From NCBI RefSeq assembly GCF_024399475.1, contig NZ_CP101620.1, positions 1,345,608 to 1,409,607 on the forward strand: a stretch of DNA of 64,000 bases. Direction: 5' to 3'. Below, in pieces: positions 49,285-59,713 of this stretch. The position numbers and the translations under genes are program-made. The first letter of the stretch is position 1, and each line of letters begins with the position of its first letter. Source of the DNA: Allocoprobacillus halotolerans (lineage in GTDB: Bacteria; Bacillota_I; Bacilli_A; Erysipelotrichales; Coprobacillaceae). Under the pieces are notes generated by a model, which worked only from the letters and a program-made list of their open reading frames with translations, was not told where the DNA came from and made no database searches.

Positions 49285-50487
49285 ATGTTAGATTTAAAAC
49301 AGTTTCAAGAAGCGAAAAAGAGAGTTGATGAAGTGATTGTTCCTACTCCCTTAATATATAGTGAGGCTTTTTCAAAAGAATGTAAGAATCAGGTTTATAT
49401 TAAACCAGAAAACTTGCAGAGGACTGGAGCTTTTAAGATTAGAGGGGCATACAACAAGATTGTGAAAATGGATGATGAGTCCAAACAAAAAGGATTAATT
49501 GCATCTTCAGCAGGGAATCATGCACAAGGGGTGGCATATGCAGCTTCTAAATTAGGTGTGAAAGCAACGATTGTGATGCCTAAACATACACCATTAATTA
49601 AAGTAGAAGCAACACAAGCTCATGGTGCAGAAGTTGTGTTAGCTGGAGAAGTTTATGATGAAGCCTATCAGGCTGCTTGTGATTTACAAAAAGAATATGG
49701 TTATACTTTTGTCCATCCGTTTAATGATGAGGATGTGATTGAAGGACAGGGAACTATTGCTTTAGAAATTTTAGAAGAATTGCCTGATGCTGATATTATT
49801 TTAGTACCTATTGGTGGTGGTGGATTGATTTCTGGAATTGCTTGTGCTGCTAAACAAATTAAACCAACGATTAAAATTATTGGTGTTGAACCAGAAGGAG
49901 CCGCCAGTGCTTTAGCCGCTATTAATGAAGATCAGGTGGTGGCTTTAAAAGAAGCTAATACGATTGCTGACGGAACGGCTGTTAAAGAAATTGGTGATAT
50001 GACTTTTGATTATATTAAAGAATATGTGGATGGCATTATTACAGTTTCTGATTATGAATTGATGGATGCTTTCTTATTGCTTGTTGAAAAACATAAGTTG
50101 GTGGCTGAAAATTCAGGGATTTTATCATTGGCGGCACTTAAGAAATTAAATGAAAAGAATAAGAAAGTGGTGTCTTTAATTAGTGGTGGGAATATTGATG
50201 TTTTAACAATCTCATCTATGATTAATAAAGGATTGATTGCTAGAGGACGCATCTTTACATTTACAGTACAATTATTAGATAAACCTGGTGAATTGGAATA
50301 TGTTTCTCATGTTTTATCTCAATGTAATGCCAATGTTATTGGTGTTGAACATAATCAGTTTAAAAACTTTGCTCGTTTCTCTGAAGTGGAGTTACGTGTG
50401 ACTTGTGAAACCAATGGGGAAAAACATATTCAAAAGATTATTGATACATTTAATGATGAAGGTTATGAAATTGCAAGAATTAATTAA
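49285..50487 (+). CDS. ilvA: Threonine ammonia-lyase (threonine dehydratase)
   Basis: The 400-residue fold-type II PLP enzyme has the lysine motif RTGAFKIRGAYNK, SSAGNHAQGVAYAASKLGV and the glycine-rich PIGGGGLISG, with one C-terminal ACT domain (LLDKPGELEYVSHVLSQCNANVIGVEHNQ). One ACT domain and this length fit the tdcB/ilvA-type enzymes that give 2-oxobutanoate and ammonia. Biosynthetic versus catabolic role is not settled. GAAGGGAG precedes the ATG. Confidence 0.92.
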   Translation: MLDLKQFQEAKKRVDEVIVPTPLIYSEAFSKECKNQVYIKPENLQRTGAFKIRGAYNKIVKMDDESKQKGLIASSAGNHAQGVAYAASKLGVKATIVMPKHTPLIKVEATQAHGAEVVLAGEVYDEAYQAACDLQKEYGYTFVHPFNDEDVIEGQGTIALEILEELPDADIILVPIGGGGLISGIACAAKQIKPTIKIIGVEPEGAASALAAINEDQVVALKEANTIADGTAVKEIGDMTFDYIKEYVDGIITVSDYELMDAFLLLVEKHKLVAENSGILSLAALKKLNEKNKKVVSLISGGNIDVLTISSMINKGLIARGRIFTFTVQLLDKPGELEYVSHVLSQCNANVIGVEHNQFKNFARFSEVELRVTCETNGEKHIQKIIDTFNDEGYEIARIN

Positions 50488-50582
50488 TAATTTTTTATCT
50501 TTGTGATTATTATTTATCATTTTCTTGAATGTATAAAAGTAAAAATATATACTTATTAAGAATAAGGAAAGGAATGAGAAAA

Positions 50583-50666
50583 ATGAAAGATTTTGGATTA
50601 AAAATCACTCATAAAACATCAATGATTTCAAAATCTTCTTTTTCTTATTTTTTATATTTGTTATAG
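50583..50666 (+). CDS. Leader peptide ORF upstream of carB (27 aa)
   Basis: A 27-residue ORF starts at ATG 50583 after AAGGAAAGGA, reads MKDFGLKITHKTSMISKSS..., and ends TAG one base before a terminator hairpin. Position, ribosome site and overlap with the terminator are typical of an attenuator leader. The peptide is rich in Ser, Lys, Leu and Phe and lacks arginine, so it is not an obvious arginine-type leader. Confidence 0.5.
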   Translation: MKDFGLKITHKTSMISKSSFSYFLYLL

Positions 50667-50698
50667 GACATATCATTGTTATTTGATATGTCTTTTTT
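50667..50698 (+). terminator. Terminator in the carB leader
   Basis: GACATATCA and TGATATGTC form a perfect 9-bp stem with an 8-base loop, followed by TTTTTT. It ends 20 bases before carB and would reduce transcription into it. Confidence 0.8.
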
Positions 50699-50718
50699 AT
50701 GAAGAAGGAGGAAAAGTT

Positions 50719-53700
50719 ATGCCAAAAAGAGAAGATGTAAACACAGTATTAGTGATTGGTTCTGGACCAATTATCATTGGACAAGCTTGTGAATTTGATT
50801 ATTCAGGAACACAAGCATGTAAAGCATTAAGAAGTTTAGGATATAAGATTGTTTTGGTGAATTCAAATCCAGCAACAATCATGACAGATCCTGAAACAGC
50901 TGATGTGACTTATATTGAACCTTTAAATTTAAAGAGATTAACACAAATTATTGAAAAAGAAAGACCAGATGCCCTGTTACCTAACTTAGGTGGACAATCA
51001 GCCTTAAACTTATGTGCTGAATTAAATAAAGCTGGTGTTTTAGATAAATACAATGTTAAAGTACTTGGAGTTCAAGTAGATGCCATTGAACGTGGGGAAG
51101 ACCGTTTAGAATTTAAAAAAGCCATGAATGAACTTGGTATTGATATGGCAAGAAGTGAAATTGCCAATACCGTTGAAGAAGCTTTAGCCATTGCTGATAA
51201 GTTAGGATATCCAGTTGTTGTAAGACCTGCCTATACAATGGGTGGTGCTGGAGGAGGACTTGTTTATAATGTTGAAGAATTAAAGACAGTCGTTTCTCGT
51301 GGTTTACAAGCTAGCCTTGTTCATGAATGTTTGATTGAAGAATCTATTCTTGGATGGGAAGAATTAGAAGTTGAAGTTGTTAGAGATGCTAAAAACAATA
51401 TGATTACGGTATGTTTTATTGAAAATATTGACCCATTAGGTGTTCATACTGGAGATTCTTTCTGTAGTGCACCGATGTTGACAATTTCTCAAGAAGTGCA
51501 AGATCGTTTAAAAGATCAGGCTTTTAGAATTGTTGAATCTATTGGTGTTATTGGGGGAACAAATGTTCAGTTTGCTCATGATCCAAAAACAGATAGAATC
51601 GTTGTTATTGAAATTAATCCAAGAACTTCTCGTTCAAGTGCATTAGCTTCTAAAGCAACAGGTTTCCCAATTGCCTTAGTTTCAGCAATGTTAGCAGCTG
51701 GTTTAACATTGGATGAAATTCCTTGTGGTAAATATGGAACTTTGGATAAATATGTACCTGATGGAGATTATGTGGTTATTAAATTTGCAAGATGGGCATT
51801 TGAAAAATTCAAAGGTGCACAAGATAAATTAGGAACACAAATGAAAGCTGTTGGAGAAGTTATGAGTATTGGTAAAACTTATAAAGAAGCTTTCCAAAAA
51901 GCCATTCGTTCATTAGAAATTGGTCAATATGGATTAGGTTATGCGAAAAATTTCAATGAACTTACAAAAGAAGAATTATTAGAAAAATTAACTGTTCCTA
52001 CAAGTGAAAGACAATTCATTATGTATGAAGCTTTAAGAAAAGGAGCAACAGTTGAAGAATTATATGAATTAACAAGTATTAAACATTACTTCATTGAACA
52101 AATGAAAGAATTAGTTGAAGAAGAAGAAATGTTGAAATCTTATGCAGGAAAACAATTACCTGTTGATGTGTTAAAACAAGCTAAACAAAATGGTTTCTCT
52201 GATAAATATTTAAGTCAAATCTTAAATGTTGAAGAATCTGTTATTAGAAATGAAAGAATTGCTAATGGTATAACACAAGCATGGGAACCAGTACATGTGA
52301 GTGGTACTGAAAATAATGCATACTATTACTCTACATATAATGCAAAAGATGATAGCGATATTCATCATGATAAGAAAAAGATTATGATTTTAGGTGGTGG
52401 ACCTAACCGTATTGGGCAAGGAATTGAATTTGATTATTGCTGTGTTCATGCTTCTCTTGCTTTAAAGAAATTAGGTTTTGAAACAATTATTGTTAACTGT
52501 AACCCAGAAACAGTATCTACTGATTATGATACTTCTGATAAATTGTATTTTGAACCACTAACATTAGAAGATGTTTTAAGTATTCATGATAAAGAAAAAC
52601 CTGTTGGTGTAATTGCTCAATTTGGTGGACAAACACCATTAAACTTAGCATCTCAATTAAAAGCCAATGGTGTACATATCTTAGGAACAACGCCTGAAAC
52701 AATTGATATGGCAGAGGATAGAGATTTATTTAATGAAATGATGGAAAAATTAAATATTCCTATGCCTGAATCAGGAATGGCTGTTAATGTAGATGAAGCA
52801 TTAGATATTGCTAAAAGAATTGGTTATCCGTTAATGGTAAGACCTTCTTATGTTTTAGGTGGACGTGGAATGGAAGTTGTTTATGATGATGACAGCTTAA
52901 AAGAATATATGGCAGCAGCTGTTGGTGTGACACCTGATCGTCCAATCTTAATTGATAGATTCTTAAATAACGCAATGGAATGTGAAGCTGATGCTATTAG
53001 TGATGGTACAAATGTCTTTGTTCCAGCTGTTATGGAACATATCGAATTAGCGGGTATCCATTCAGGAGATTCAGCTTGTATCTTACCTTCAAAACATATT
53101 CCAATGAGACATTTAGAAACAATTAAAGAATATACAAAAAAAATTGCTAAAGAAATGAATGTACGTGGACTTATGAATATGCAATATGCAATTGCTGGTG
53201 ATAAAGTTTATGTCTTAGAAGCTAATCCAAGAGCTTCACGTACAGTACCGCTTGTATCTAAAGTATGTAATATCAACATGGTGAAAATTGCGACTGATAT
53301 TGTAACAAGTGAATTAACAGGTAGAGAATCACCTGTTCCAACATTAACAGAAAAGAAAATTCCTCATGTTGGTGTCAAGCAAGCAGTATTCCCATTCAAT
53401 ATGTTCCCAGAAGTTGATCCTGTTTTAGGACCTGAAATGAGATCAACAGGAGAAGTTCTAGGTTTAGGTGGTTCATTTGGAGCAGCGATATATAAGGCTG
53501 AAGAAGCTACACAAACTGTTTTACCGACTGATGGAAAAGTTTTAATCAGTGTTAATGATATGGATAAAGCACAAGTTGTTGATTTGGCAAAAGGATATTA
53601 TGATGCTGGATTTACAATTGTCGCAACTGGAAATACTTATGCCTTAATTAATGAAGCAGGTGTACCTGTTGAAAAGATTAAGAAATTAAATGAAGGTCGT

Positions 53701-53937
53701 CCAAACATTACTGATGCTTTAACAAATGGTGAATTAGCAATGGTGATTAATACACCTCATGGTAAACAAAGTGCTCATGATGATAGTTATATTAGAAAAA
53801 CAGCTATTAAGATGAGAATTCCATATATGACAAATATTGCTGCTGCAAAAGCTGCATTAGAAGGAATTATGGAAATGAAGATTCATGGTAGCCATGCTGT
53901 AAAATCTTTACAAGAATACCATAGTGAAATTCAATAA
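50719..53937 (+). CDS. carB: Carbamoyl-phosphate synthase large subunit
   Basis: The 1072-residue protein has two homologous ATP-grasp halves: the first starts MPKREDVNTVLVIGSGPIIIGQACEFDYSG, the second KIMILGGGPNRIGQGIEFDYCC, with PSYVLGGRGMEVVY and a C-terminal MGS-like allosteric domain. It makes carbamoyl phosphate from ammonia supplied by the small subunit CarA. No carA is adjacent, which is unusual. AAGGAGG precedes the ATG at 50719; the upstream in-frame ATG overlaps the leader terminator. Confidence 0.96.
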   Translation: MPKREDVNTVLVIGSGPIIIGQACEFDYSGTQACKALRSLGYKIVLVNSNPATIMTDPETADVTYIEPLNLKRLTQIIEKERPDALLPNLGGQSALNLCAELNKAGVLDKYNVKVLGVQVDAIERGEDRLEFKKAMNELGIDMARSEIANTVEEALAIADKLGYPVVVRPAYTMGGAGGGLVYNVEELKTVVSRGLQASLVHECLIEESILGWEELEVEVVRDAKNNMITVCFIENIDPLGVHTGDSFCSAPMLTISQEVQDRLKDQAFRIVESIGVIGGTNVQFAHDPKTDRIVVIEINPRTSRSSALASKATGFPIALVSAMLAAGLTLDEIPCGKYGTLDKYVPDGDYVVIKFARWAFEKFKGAQDKLGTQMKAVGEVMSIGKTYKEAFQKAIRSLEIGQYGLGYAKNFNELTKEELLEKLTVPTSERQFIMYEALRKGATVEELYELTSIKHYFIEQMKELVEEEEMLKSYAGKQLPVDVLKQAKQNGFSDKYLSQILNVEESVIRNERIANGITQAWEPVHVSGTENNAYYYSTYNAKDDSDIHHDKKKIMILGGGPNRIGQGIEFDYCCVHASLALKKLGFETIIVNCNPETVSTDYDTSDKLYFEPLTLEDVLSIHDKEKPVGVIAQFGGQTPLNLASQLKANGVHILGTTPETIDMAEDRDLFNEMMEKLNIPMPESGMAVNVDEALDIAKRIGYPLMVRPSYVLGGRGMEVVYDDDSLKEYMAAAVGVTPDRPILIDRFLNNAMECEADAISDGTNVFVPAVMEHIELAGIHSGDSACILPSKHIPMRHLETIKEYTKKIAKEMNVRGLMNMQYAIAGDKVYVLEANPRASRTVPLVSKVCNINMVKIATDIVTSELTGRESPVPTLTEKKIPHVGVKQAVFPFNMFPEVDPVLGPEMRSTGEVLGLGGSFGAAIYKAEEATQTVLPTDGKVLISVNDMDKAQVVDLAKGYYDAGFTIVATGNTYALINEAGVPVEKIKKLNEGRPNITDALTNGELAMVINTPHGKQSAHDDSYIRKTAIKMRIPYMTNIAAAKAALEGIMEMKIHGSHAVKSLQEYHSEIQ

Positions 53938-53947
53938 GATAAAATAT

Positions 53948-53982
53948 GAGAATAGATGATGAATTCATTTATTCTCTTTTTT
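53948..53982 (+). terminator. Terminator after carB
   Basis: GAGAATA pairs with TATTCTC, extended by inner GATGA/TTCATT pairs, followed by TTTTTT. Confidence 0.8.
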
Positions 53983-54074
53983 CGTCTTAATTGGCGAAAT
54001 TCTTTTTCTAACTATTATCTATAAAATATCATTAAATTCATCTTTTTTGATATATTTATTGTTGAGGTGGTTTG

Positions 54075-54351
54075 ATGGAATCAATCATTATCGAAGTGAT
54101 TTATATAGTTATGATGTTTGTTGGAATTATACTTTACGAAGCAATCAATGATAAGTGTATTATATGTTTTTTTGGTCAATCTTTCTTTCCTAATTTGTTT
54201 CAAAGAAAAGGACAAGAAAAAAGATTCAAGATTGGTTGGCATTTTTTTATTTGTATTCTCCGGTGTTCTTGTTTTGCATCAAAGTTATATTTTACGCATG
54301 TTGAAAATCAGTTGTTTTGCCAGAAAAAACTTATCCTCAGATAAGCTTTAA
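54075..54351 (+). pseudogene. Small membrane protein, frameshifted
   Basis: The protein starts MESIIIEVIYIVMMFVGIIL after GAGGTGG and, if the T-run at 54167-54173 has six T instead of seven, continues FLVNLSFLICFKEKDKKKDSRLVGIFLFVFSGVLV to a stop at 54351. That gives about 92 residues with three hydrophobic segments. It overlaps the purF stop on the other strand by four bases. No family was recognised. Confidence 0.5.
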
Positions 54352-55751
54352 TCATCTTGAAATTCATTATCATAAAGAGGCGTCACATAATGACGGTTGA
54401 AACAAGCCGTGCATAAATCACAGGTATGTTCCTTTTTAAAGTGAATAGATTGTTTTAATCCTTCTTCGCTAATAAAGGCAAGTGAATCAGCACCAATATA
54501 TTCACAAAGTTCAAGTACGGACATTTTATGTGAAATGAGTTCATCTAAAGTTGAAGTATCAACACCATAGAAACATGGATAACGAATAGCAGGTGAAGCT
54601 ATTCTGACATGAACTTCAGTTGCTCCAGCTTCTTTCAGTAAAGCAACAATACGTTTTGAAGTTGTGCCTCTAACAATGGAGTCGTCAATCATGATGACTC
54701 TTTTTTGATTGACGATTGAAGAAACAGCAGAAAGTTTCATACGCACACCTTGATTTCTTAATTCTTGAGTCGGTTGAATAAACGTTCTTCCCACATATTT
54801 ATTTTTAATTAATCCCATTTCATACGGAATATGCGATGCTTCAGAATATCCAATAGCAGCTGAAATAGATGAATCAGGTACACCAATCACAATATCCCCG
54901 TCAACAGGACTCTCCTTATAAAGTTGTTTTCCCGCATTTTTACGTGTCGTATGAACATTAATCCCATCAATAATACTATCAGGACGAGAGAAATACACAT
55001 ATTCCATTGCACAGATTTTATCATGAATAGGGTGTTTGGTATAAAGGCGAGAAAGTAATTGATTGTCTTTGACTCTAACAATTTCACCTGGTTCAACATC
55101 TCTGATAAACTTAGCACCAACAATATCTAAAGCACATGTTTCTGATGCAAAAACATAAGCACCATTAGGTAATTGCCCAATTGTCAGAGGTCTTAAACCG
55201 TAGCGATCTCTAATCGCATAAAGACGATCTTCTAATAATATTAAAAAAGCAAAAGCACCATCTAATTTTTCTAATGAAGCACAAATACGATCAATCATAT
55301 GTCCTTTTTGACGTTTGATCAAATGTCCTAGGATTTCTGTATCAGAAGAAGATGAGAAAATACTTCCTTGAGCTTCAAGTTCAGCCTTTAAGACATTGGC
55401 ATTGACAATATTTCCATTATGACAAATACCCATATCACCATTTAATGTTCTAAAAAGTAAAGGTTGGACATTCATAATGCCACCACCACCAGCAGTTGAA
55501 TAGCGGACATGTCCAATCGCATGAATACTTTCCATTTGATTGAGTTTGGCATCATTGAAAACTTCTGTGACAAGTCCTTCACCTTTATGAATAGAAAGCT
55601 GATGATTATTTGCTGTTAATATACCAGCACCTTCCTGTCCACGATGTTGAAGGGCATGTAAACCATAATAACAAAGTTTAGCAGCGTCTTGATGTTGAAA
55701 AACACCAAAAACACCACATTCTTCATGCATTTCTTTTAAATCATTATCCAT
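54348..55751 (-). CDS. purF: Amidophosphoribosyltransferase
   Basis: The 467-residue enzyme has a short propeptide before the nucleophile Cys12 in EECGVFGVFQ, class II glutaminase motifs (GHVRYSTAGGG, ICHNGNIVNA), the PRPP motif VIMIDDSIVRGTTSKRIV and C-terminal CDLCTACF with cysteines that may bind an Fe-S cluster, as in the Bacillus-type enzyme. It starts de novo purine synthesis. The 5' leader has a long hairpin that could control access to the ribosome site. AAAGGAGAAC precedes the ATG. Confidence 0.96.
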   Translation of the reverse strand: MDNDLKEMHEECGVFGVFQHQDAAKLCYYGLHALQHRGQEGAGILTANNHQLSIHKGEGLVTEVFNDAKLNQMESIHAIGHVRYSTAGGGGIMNVQPLLFRTLNGDMGICHNGNIVNANVLKAELEAQGSIFSSSSDTEILGHLIKRQKGHMIDRICASLEKLDGAFAFLILLEDRLYAIRDRYGLRPLTIGQLPNGAYVFASETCALDIVGAKFIRDVEPGEIVRVKDNQLLSRLYTKHPIHDKICAMEYVYFSRPDSIIDGINVHTTRKNAGKQLYKESPVDGDIVIGVPDSSISAAIGYSEASHIPYEMGLIKNKYVGRTFIQPTQELRNQGVRMKLSAVSSIVNQKRVIMIDDSIVRGTTSKRIVALLKEAGATEVHVRIASPAIRYPCFYGVDTSTLDELISHKMSVLELCEYIGADSLAFISEEGLKQSIHFKKEHTCDLCTACFNRHYVTPLYDNEFQDD

Positions 55752-55758
55752 TCTTGTT

Positions 55759-55855
55759 CTCCTTTATATTAAGGAATAGGAGATATACTATTGAAATTTG
55801 TTGTATAAGATGTAACACAAAAAATTGATATTTTGGGATTCAATATCTCCTATTC
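55759..55855 (-). promoter_or_regulatory. purF 5' leader with mutually exclusive pairings
   Basis: On the minus strand the leader begins near 55855 with GAATAGGAGATATTGAA (55855-55839), which pairs with TTCAATAGTATATCTCCTATTC (55795-55774). The 3' arm's TATCTCC can alternatively pair with the ribosome site AAGGAGA (55765-55759). This arrangement of anti-anti-SD, anti-SD and SD is like a translational switch. No known riboswitch class was recognised. Confidence 0.55.
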
Positions 55856-55861
55856 GTGTTT

Positions 55862-55890
55862 ATTATAACGAAATATGAGTTTGTTTTCAA
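55862..55890 (-). promoter_or_regulatory. purF promoter
   Basis: On the minus strand TTGAAA (55890-55885), exactly 17 bases, TATAAT (55867-55862). Transcription would start near 55855 and give a leader of about 100 bases. Confidence 0.75.
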
Positions 55891-55929
55891 TAGAATATAA
55901 TAATAATTTATTAAAATGATAAAAAATCA

Positions 55930-55958
55930 TTGACAAAGGTACTCCTTTGTAGCATAAT
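55930..55958 (+). promoter_or_regulatory. glnN promoter with operator-like palindrome
   Basis: TTGACA (55930-55935), 17 bases, CATAAT (55953-55958). The palindrome ACAAAGG-TACT-CCTTTGT at 55933-55950 overlaps the -35 box and fills the spacer, a good place for a repressor. It does not match the GlnR consensus TGTNAN7TNACA. Confidence 0.7.
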
Positions 55959-56005
55959 GCAAGATAAGCAAACGTAAAATAGGCGTATATAAGGAGTGAT
56001 AGATT

Positions 56006-58096
56006 ATGGAAAAGAAAATAACTGATATTTTTGGTACATTGGTTTTTGATGAAGAAGTAATGGAAGAAAGACTTGCAAAAGATACTTTCAGAGAACTTCA
56101 AAAAACGATTAAAGAGGGGAAATCATTAAATATTAAGATTGCTAATGCTGTTGCGAATGCAATGAAAGATTGGGCAGTAGAACATGGCGCAACGCATTAT
56201 ACGCATTGGTTTCAACCAATGACAGGTGTAACAGCTGAAAAACATGATGGGTTTATTGGAACGAACAGAAATGGTAAGGTTATTTTAGAGTTTTCTGGGA
56301 AAGAATTAATTAAAGGGGAACCGGATGCCTCATCTTTTCCAAGTGGAGGTTTACGTGCCACATTTGAAGCACGTGGTTATACAGCATGGGATCCAACATC
56401 ATATGCTTTTATTAAAAATGGTGTATTGTGTATTCCAACAGCGTTCTGTTCTTATTCAGGACATGCTTTAGATAAGAAAACACCATTACTAAGAAGTATG
56501 CAGGCTGTCAATAAACAAGCTTTACGTATTTTAAAATTATTTGGTAATGAAGATGTTAAAAGTGTTAAAACAACAGTAGGTCCTGAACAAGAATATTTCT
56601 TAGTTGATAAAAAATATTATGAACAAAGAAAAGATTTAATTTATACAGGAAGAACTTTATTTGGAGCACCATCTCCTAAAGGACAGGAAATGGAAGATCA
56701 TTACTTTGGAACAATTAAAAGTAGAGTTCAAGAATTTATGAATGAATTAAATGAAGAATTATGGAAATTAGGTGTCCTTGCCAAAACTGAACATAACGAA
56801 GTGGCACCTGCTCAACATGAATTAGCACCTATATTTTCAACAACAAATATTGCGACAGACCACAATCAATTAACAATGGAATTGATTCAAAGAATTGCTA
56901 AAAAACATGGGACGGTAGCATTATTACATGAAAAACCATTTGAAGGTATTAATGGAAGTGGAAAACATAACAACTGGTCATTATCAACAGATACAGGTGT
57001 GAACTTGTTAGAACCAGGCGAAACACCATATGAAAATGCTCAATTCTTAATCTTCTTATGTGCGGTTATTAAAGCTGCTGATGAACATCAAGATTTATTA
57101 AGATTGTCAGTCGCAACAGCTGGAAATGATCATCGTTTAGGAGCAAACGAAGCACCACCAGCCATTATTTCAGTATTTTTAGGTGATGAATTAACAGAAG
57201 TCTTAAAAGCCATTGAAGAAGATCGTGCTTATGATTCTAAAGAAAAAGAAGTAATGAAGATTGGGGCACATGTTTTACCAAAATTCCCTAAAGATACAAC
57301 GGATCGTAACCGTACTTCACCATTTGCTTTTACAGGTAATAAATTTGAGTTCCGTATGCCAGGGTCAAGTTCTTCAATTGCAGGATGTAATATTGTTTTA
57401 AATACAGTCATTGCAGATGAATTAAAACAATTTGCTGATATTTTAGAAAAAGCACCTGATTTTTCTTCAGCATTACATGCTTTAATTCAAGGAACAATTA
57501 AAGAACATAAACGTATTATTTTTAATGGTAACGGTTATGATGATGCTTGGGTCGAAGAAGCAAAAAAACGTGGATTATTAAACTTACGTACAACACCTGA
57601 TGCTTTACCATATTTTGTCAAAGATGAAAATATTGAATTATTCAAAAGACATAAAGTCTTTGATGAAGAAGAAGTACGTTCTCGTTATGAAATCATGATG
57701 GAAGAATATGTGAAGATTTTAAATATTGAAGCCTTAACAATGTTGGATATTGCACAAAAAGAAATTTTACCTGCAGTGAGTCAATATTCATATGACTTGG
57801 CACAAACATCTACGTTGAAAACAAGTGCTGAAGTTGGTTCAGTATATGAAAAAGCTATGTTAAAGGATATTTCACAATTATTAGATGAAGCTTATCTAGC
57901 AACACAACATTTAAAAGATGTTCTAACAAAAGCACCAAGTTTAGATGGTTTTGAACAAGCAGCTTACTATTATCGTGATGAAGTCATTCCAGCTATGGAT
58001 GCTTTACGTGCACCATGTGATAAACTTGAACAAATCACATCAAAAACTGCATGGCCATTCCCAACTTATGGTCAATTGTTATTTGGTATTATATAA
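56006..58096 (+). CDS. glnN: Glutamine synthetase type III
   Basis: The 696-residue protein has the GSIII N-terminal domain ([29 protein letters not shown]), and catalytic GS motifs [47 protein letters not shown] and [12 protein letters not shown]. The length is right for GSIII, which forms a dodecamer. It makes glutamine from glutamate, ammonia and ATP. It is followed by asnB and gltB, both glutamine users, in one direction. AAGGAGTG precedes the ATG. Confidence 0.96.
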   Translation: MEKKITDIFGTLVFDEEVMEERLAKDTFRELQKTIKEGKSLNIKIANAVANAMKDWAVEHGATHYTHWFQPMTGVTAEKHDGFIGTNRNGKVILEFSGKELIKGEPDASSFPSGGLRATFEARGYTAWDPTSYAFIKNGVLCIPTAFCSYSGHALDKKTPLLRSMQAVNKQALRILKLFGNEDVKSVKTTVGPEQEYFLVDKKYYEQRKDLIYTGRTLFGAPSPKGQEMEDHYFGTIKSRVQEFMNELNEELWKLGVLAKTEHNEVAPAQHELAPIFSTTNIATDHNQLTMELIQRIAKKHGTVALLHEKPFEGINGSGKHNNWSLSTDTGVNLLEPGETPYENAQFLIFLCAVIKAADEHQDLLRLSVATAGNDHRLGANEAPPAIISVFLGDELTEVLKAIEEDRAYDSKEKEVMKIGAHVLPKFPKDTTDRNRTSPFAFTGNKFEFRMPGSSSSIAGCNIVLNTVIADELKQFADILEKAPDFSSALHALIQGTIKEHKRIIFNGNGYDDAWVEEAKKRGLLNLRTTPDALPYFVKDENIELFKRHKVFDEEEVRSRYEIMMEEYVKILNIEALTMLDIAQKEILPAVSQYSYDLAQTSTLKTSAEVGSVYEKAMLKDISQLLDEAYLATQHLKDVLTKAPSLDGFEQAAYYYRDEVIPAMDALRAPCDKLEQITSKTAWPFPTYGQLLFGII

Positions 58097-58120
58097 ATAA
58101 ATGAGAGAGGGGTATGAGAT

Positions 58121-59700
58121 ATGTGTTCAATTATGGGGTATAGTTCAAAGTCTATAAAAAAAGAGGTGTTTTTGAAAGGATTTGAAAGAACACATACAAG
58201 AGGACCGGATGATATGCGTATCGTAGATACGGGTGAAGGACTACTTGGATTTCAACGTTTATCTATTATGGGATTAAATGAATATGGGATGCAGCCATTT
58301 CAAAGAGGTCAACATTATGTAGTCTGTAATGGGGAAATTTACGGATTTCGTGTCATCAAAGAGAAATTAATGAAGCAGGGGTTCACTTTTCAAGGGGAGA
58401 GTGATTGTGAAATCCTGCTTCCTCTTTATCAACAAATGGGTGTCGATATGTTTAGACAGCTTGATGGAGAATTTGCTTTGATTTTATATGATGGTGACCG
58501 AAAAAGTTTTATTGCCGCAAGAGATCCAATTGGTATTCGACCATTATTTTATGGTTATGATGACAATCAACATATTGTCTTTGCTTCAGAAGCTAAAAAT
58601 TTGGTTGGTATCTGTGAAAAAATTATGCCATTTCCACCAGGACATTATTATCAGGATGGTCAGTTTATCTGTTATCGTGATATAAGTGAAGTTAAAGATT
58701 ATCATCATGATGATTTAGATACGATTTATATAAAGATTCATGATTTATTAGTGAAAGGCATTGAAAAAAGATTGGATGCTGATGCACCACTTGGATTCTT
58801 GTTAAGTGGTGGTTTAGATTCATCACTTGTCTGTGCTGTGTCAGCTCGTCTTTTGAAAAAACCTATTCGTACTTTTGCGATTGGAATGGAAAAAGATGCC
58901 ATTGATTTAAAATATGCCAGAGAAGTTGCTGATTTTATTGGTAGTGCCCATACGGAAGTGATTATTACCAAAGATGATGTGATTGAAGCATTAGAACCAG
59001 TAATCTATGCCTTAGGCACTTATGATATAACAACCATTCGTGCATCGATAGGAATGTATTTACTTTGTCAATATATTCATCAACATACTGATATACGTGT
59101 GTTATTAACGGGGAAATTTCTGATGAATTGTTTGGCTATAAGTATACAGATTTTGCGCCAGATGCAAAAGCTTTTCAAGAAGAAGCAGAAAAACGTATTC
59201 GAGAATTATATATGTATGATGTCTTACGTGCTGATCGTTGTATCAGTGTTCATTCTTTAGAAGCAAGAGTTCCTTTTGGAGATTTAGCTTTTGTGGATTA
59301 TGTGATGCATATTGACCCAGAAAAGAAAATGAATACTTATGGTAAAGGAAAATATTTATTAAGAAAAGCATTTGATAAAGGTTATTTACCTGAGAGTATT
59401 TTAATGCGTGAAAAAGCAGCGTTTTCTGATGCAGTGGGACATTCTTTAAGTGATGAATTAAAAGCTTATGCTGAATGTTGTTATAGTGATAAAGAATTTG
59501 AACAAAAATGTAAACAATATGATTTTGCGAAACCTTTTACAAAAGAGTCTTTATTATATCGTGAAATTTTTGAAAAATATTATCCACATCAAGCACATAT
59601 GGTTAAAGATTTTTGGATGCCTAATCAAGCATGGGAAGGATGTCAGGTCAACGATCCTTCTGCAAGATTTTTAGCAAATTATGGTGATAGTGGGAAGTAG
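58121..59700 (+). pseudogene. asnB: Asparagine synthase (glutamine-hydrolysing), frameshifted
   Basis: The protein has the glutaminase domain starting with nucleophile Cys2 (MCSIMGYSSK; RLSIMGLNEYGMQPF; CNGEIYGFR) and the synthetase domain with PPi loop FLLSGGLDSSLVC. The break is at GGGG 59110-59113, where five G give LLTGEISDELFGYKYTDF. Both halves are otherwise intact, about 526 residues in total. As a homopolymer loss it is probably a sequencing error. The enzyme converts aspartate and glutamine to asparagine and glutamate. Confidence 0.88.
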
Positions 59701-59713
59701 AAAGGGTGATTGA

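Noticed and set aside
55752-55860. Known purine riboswitch upstream of purF
   Set aside because: The conserved purine-aptamer loops and P1 core were not found; only the SD/anti-SD pairing remains.
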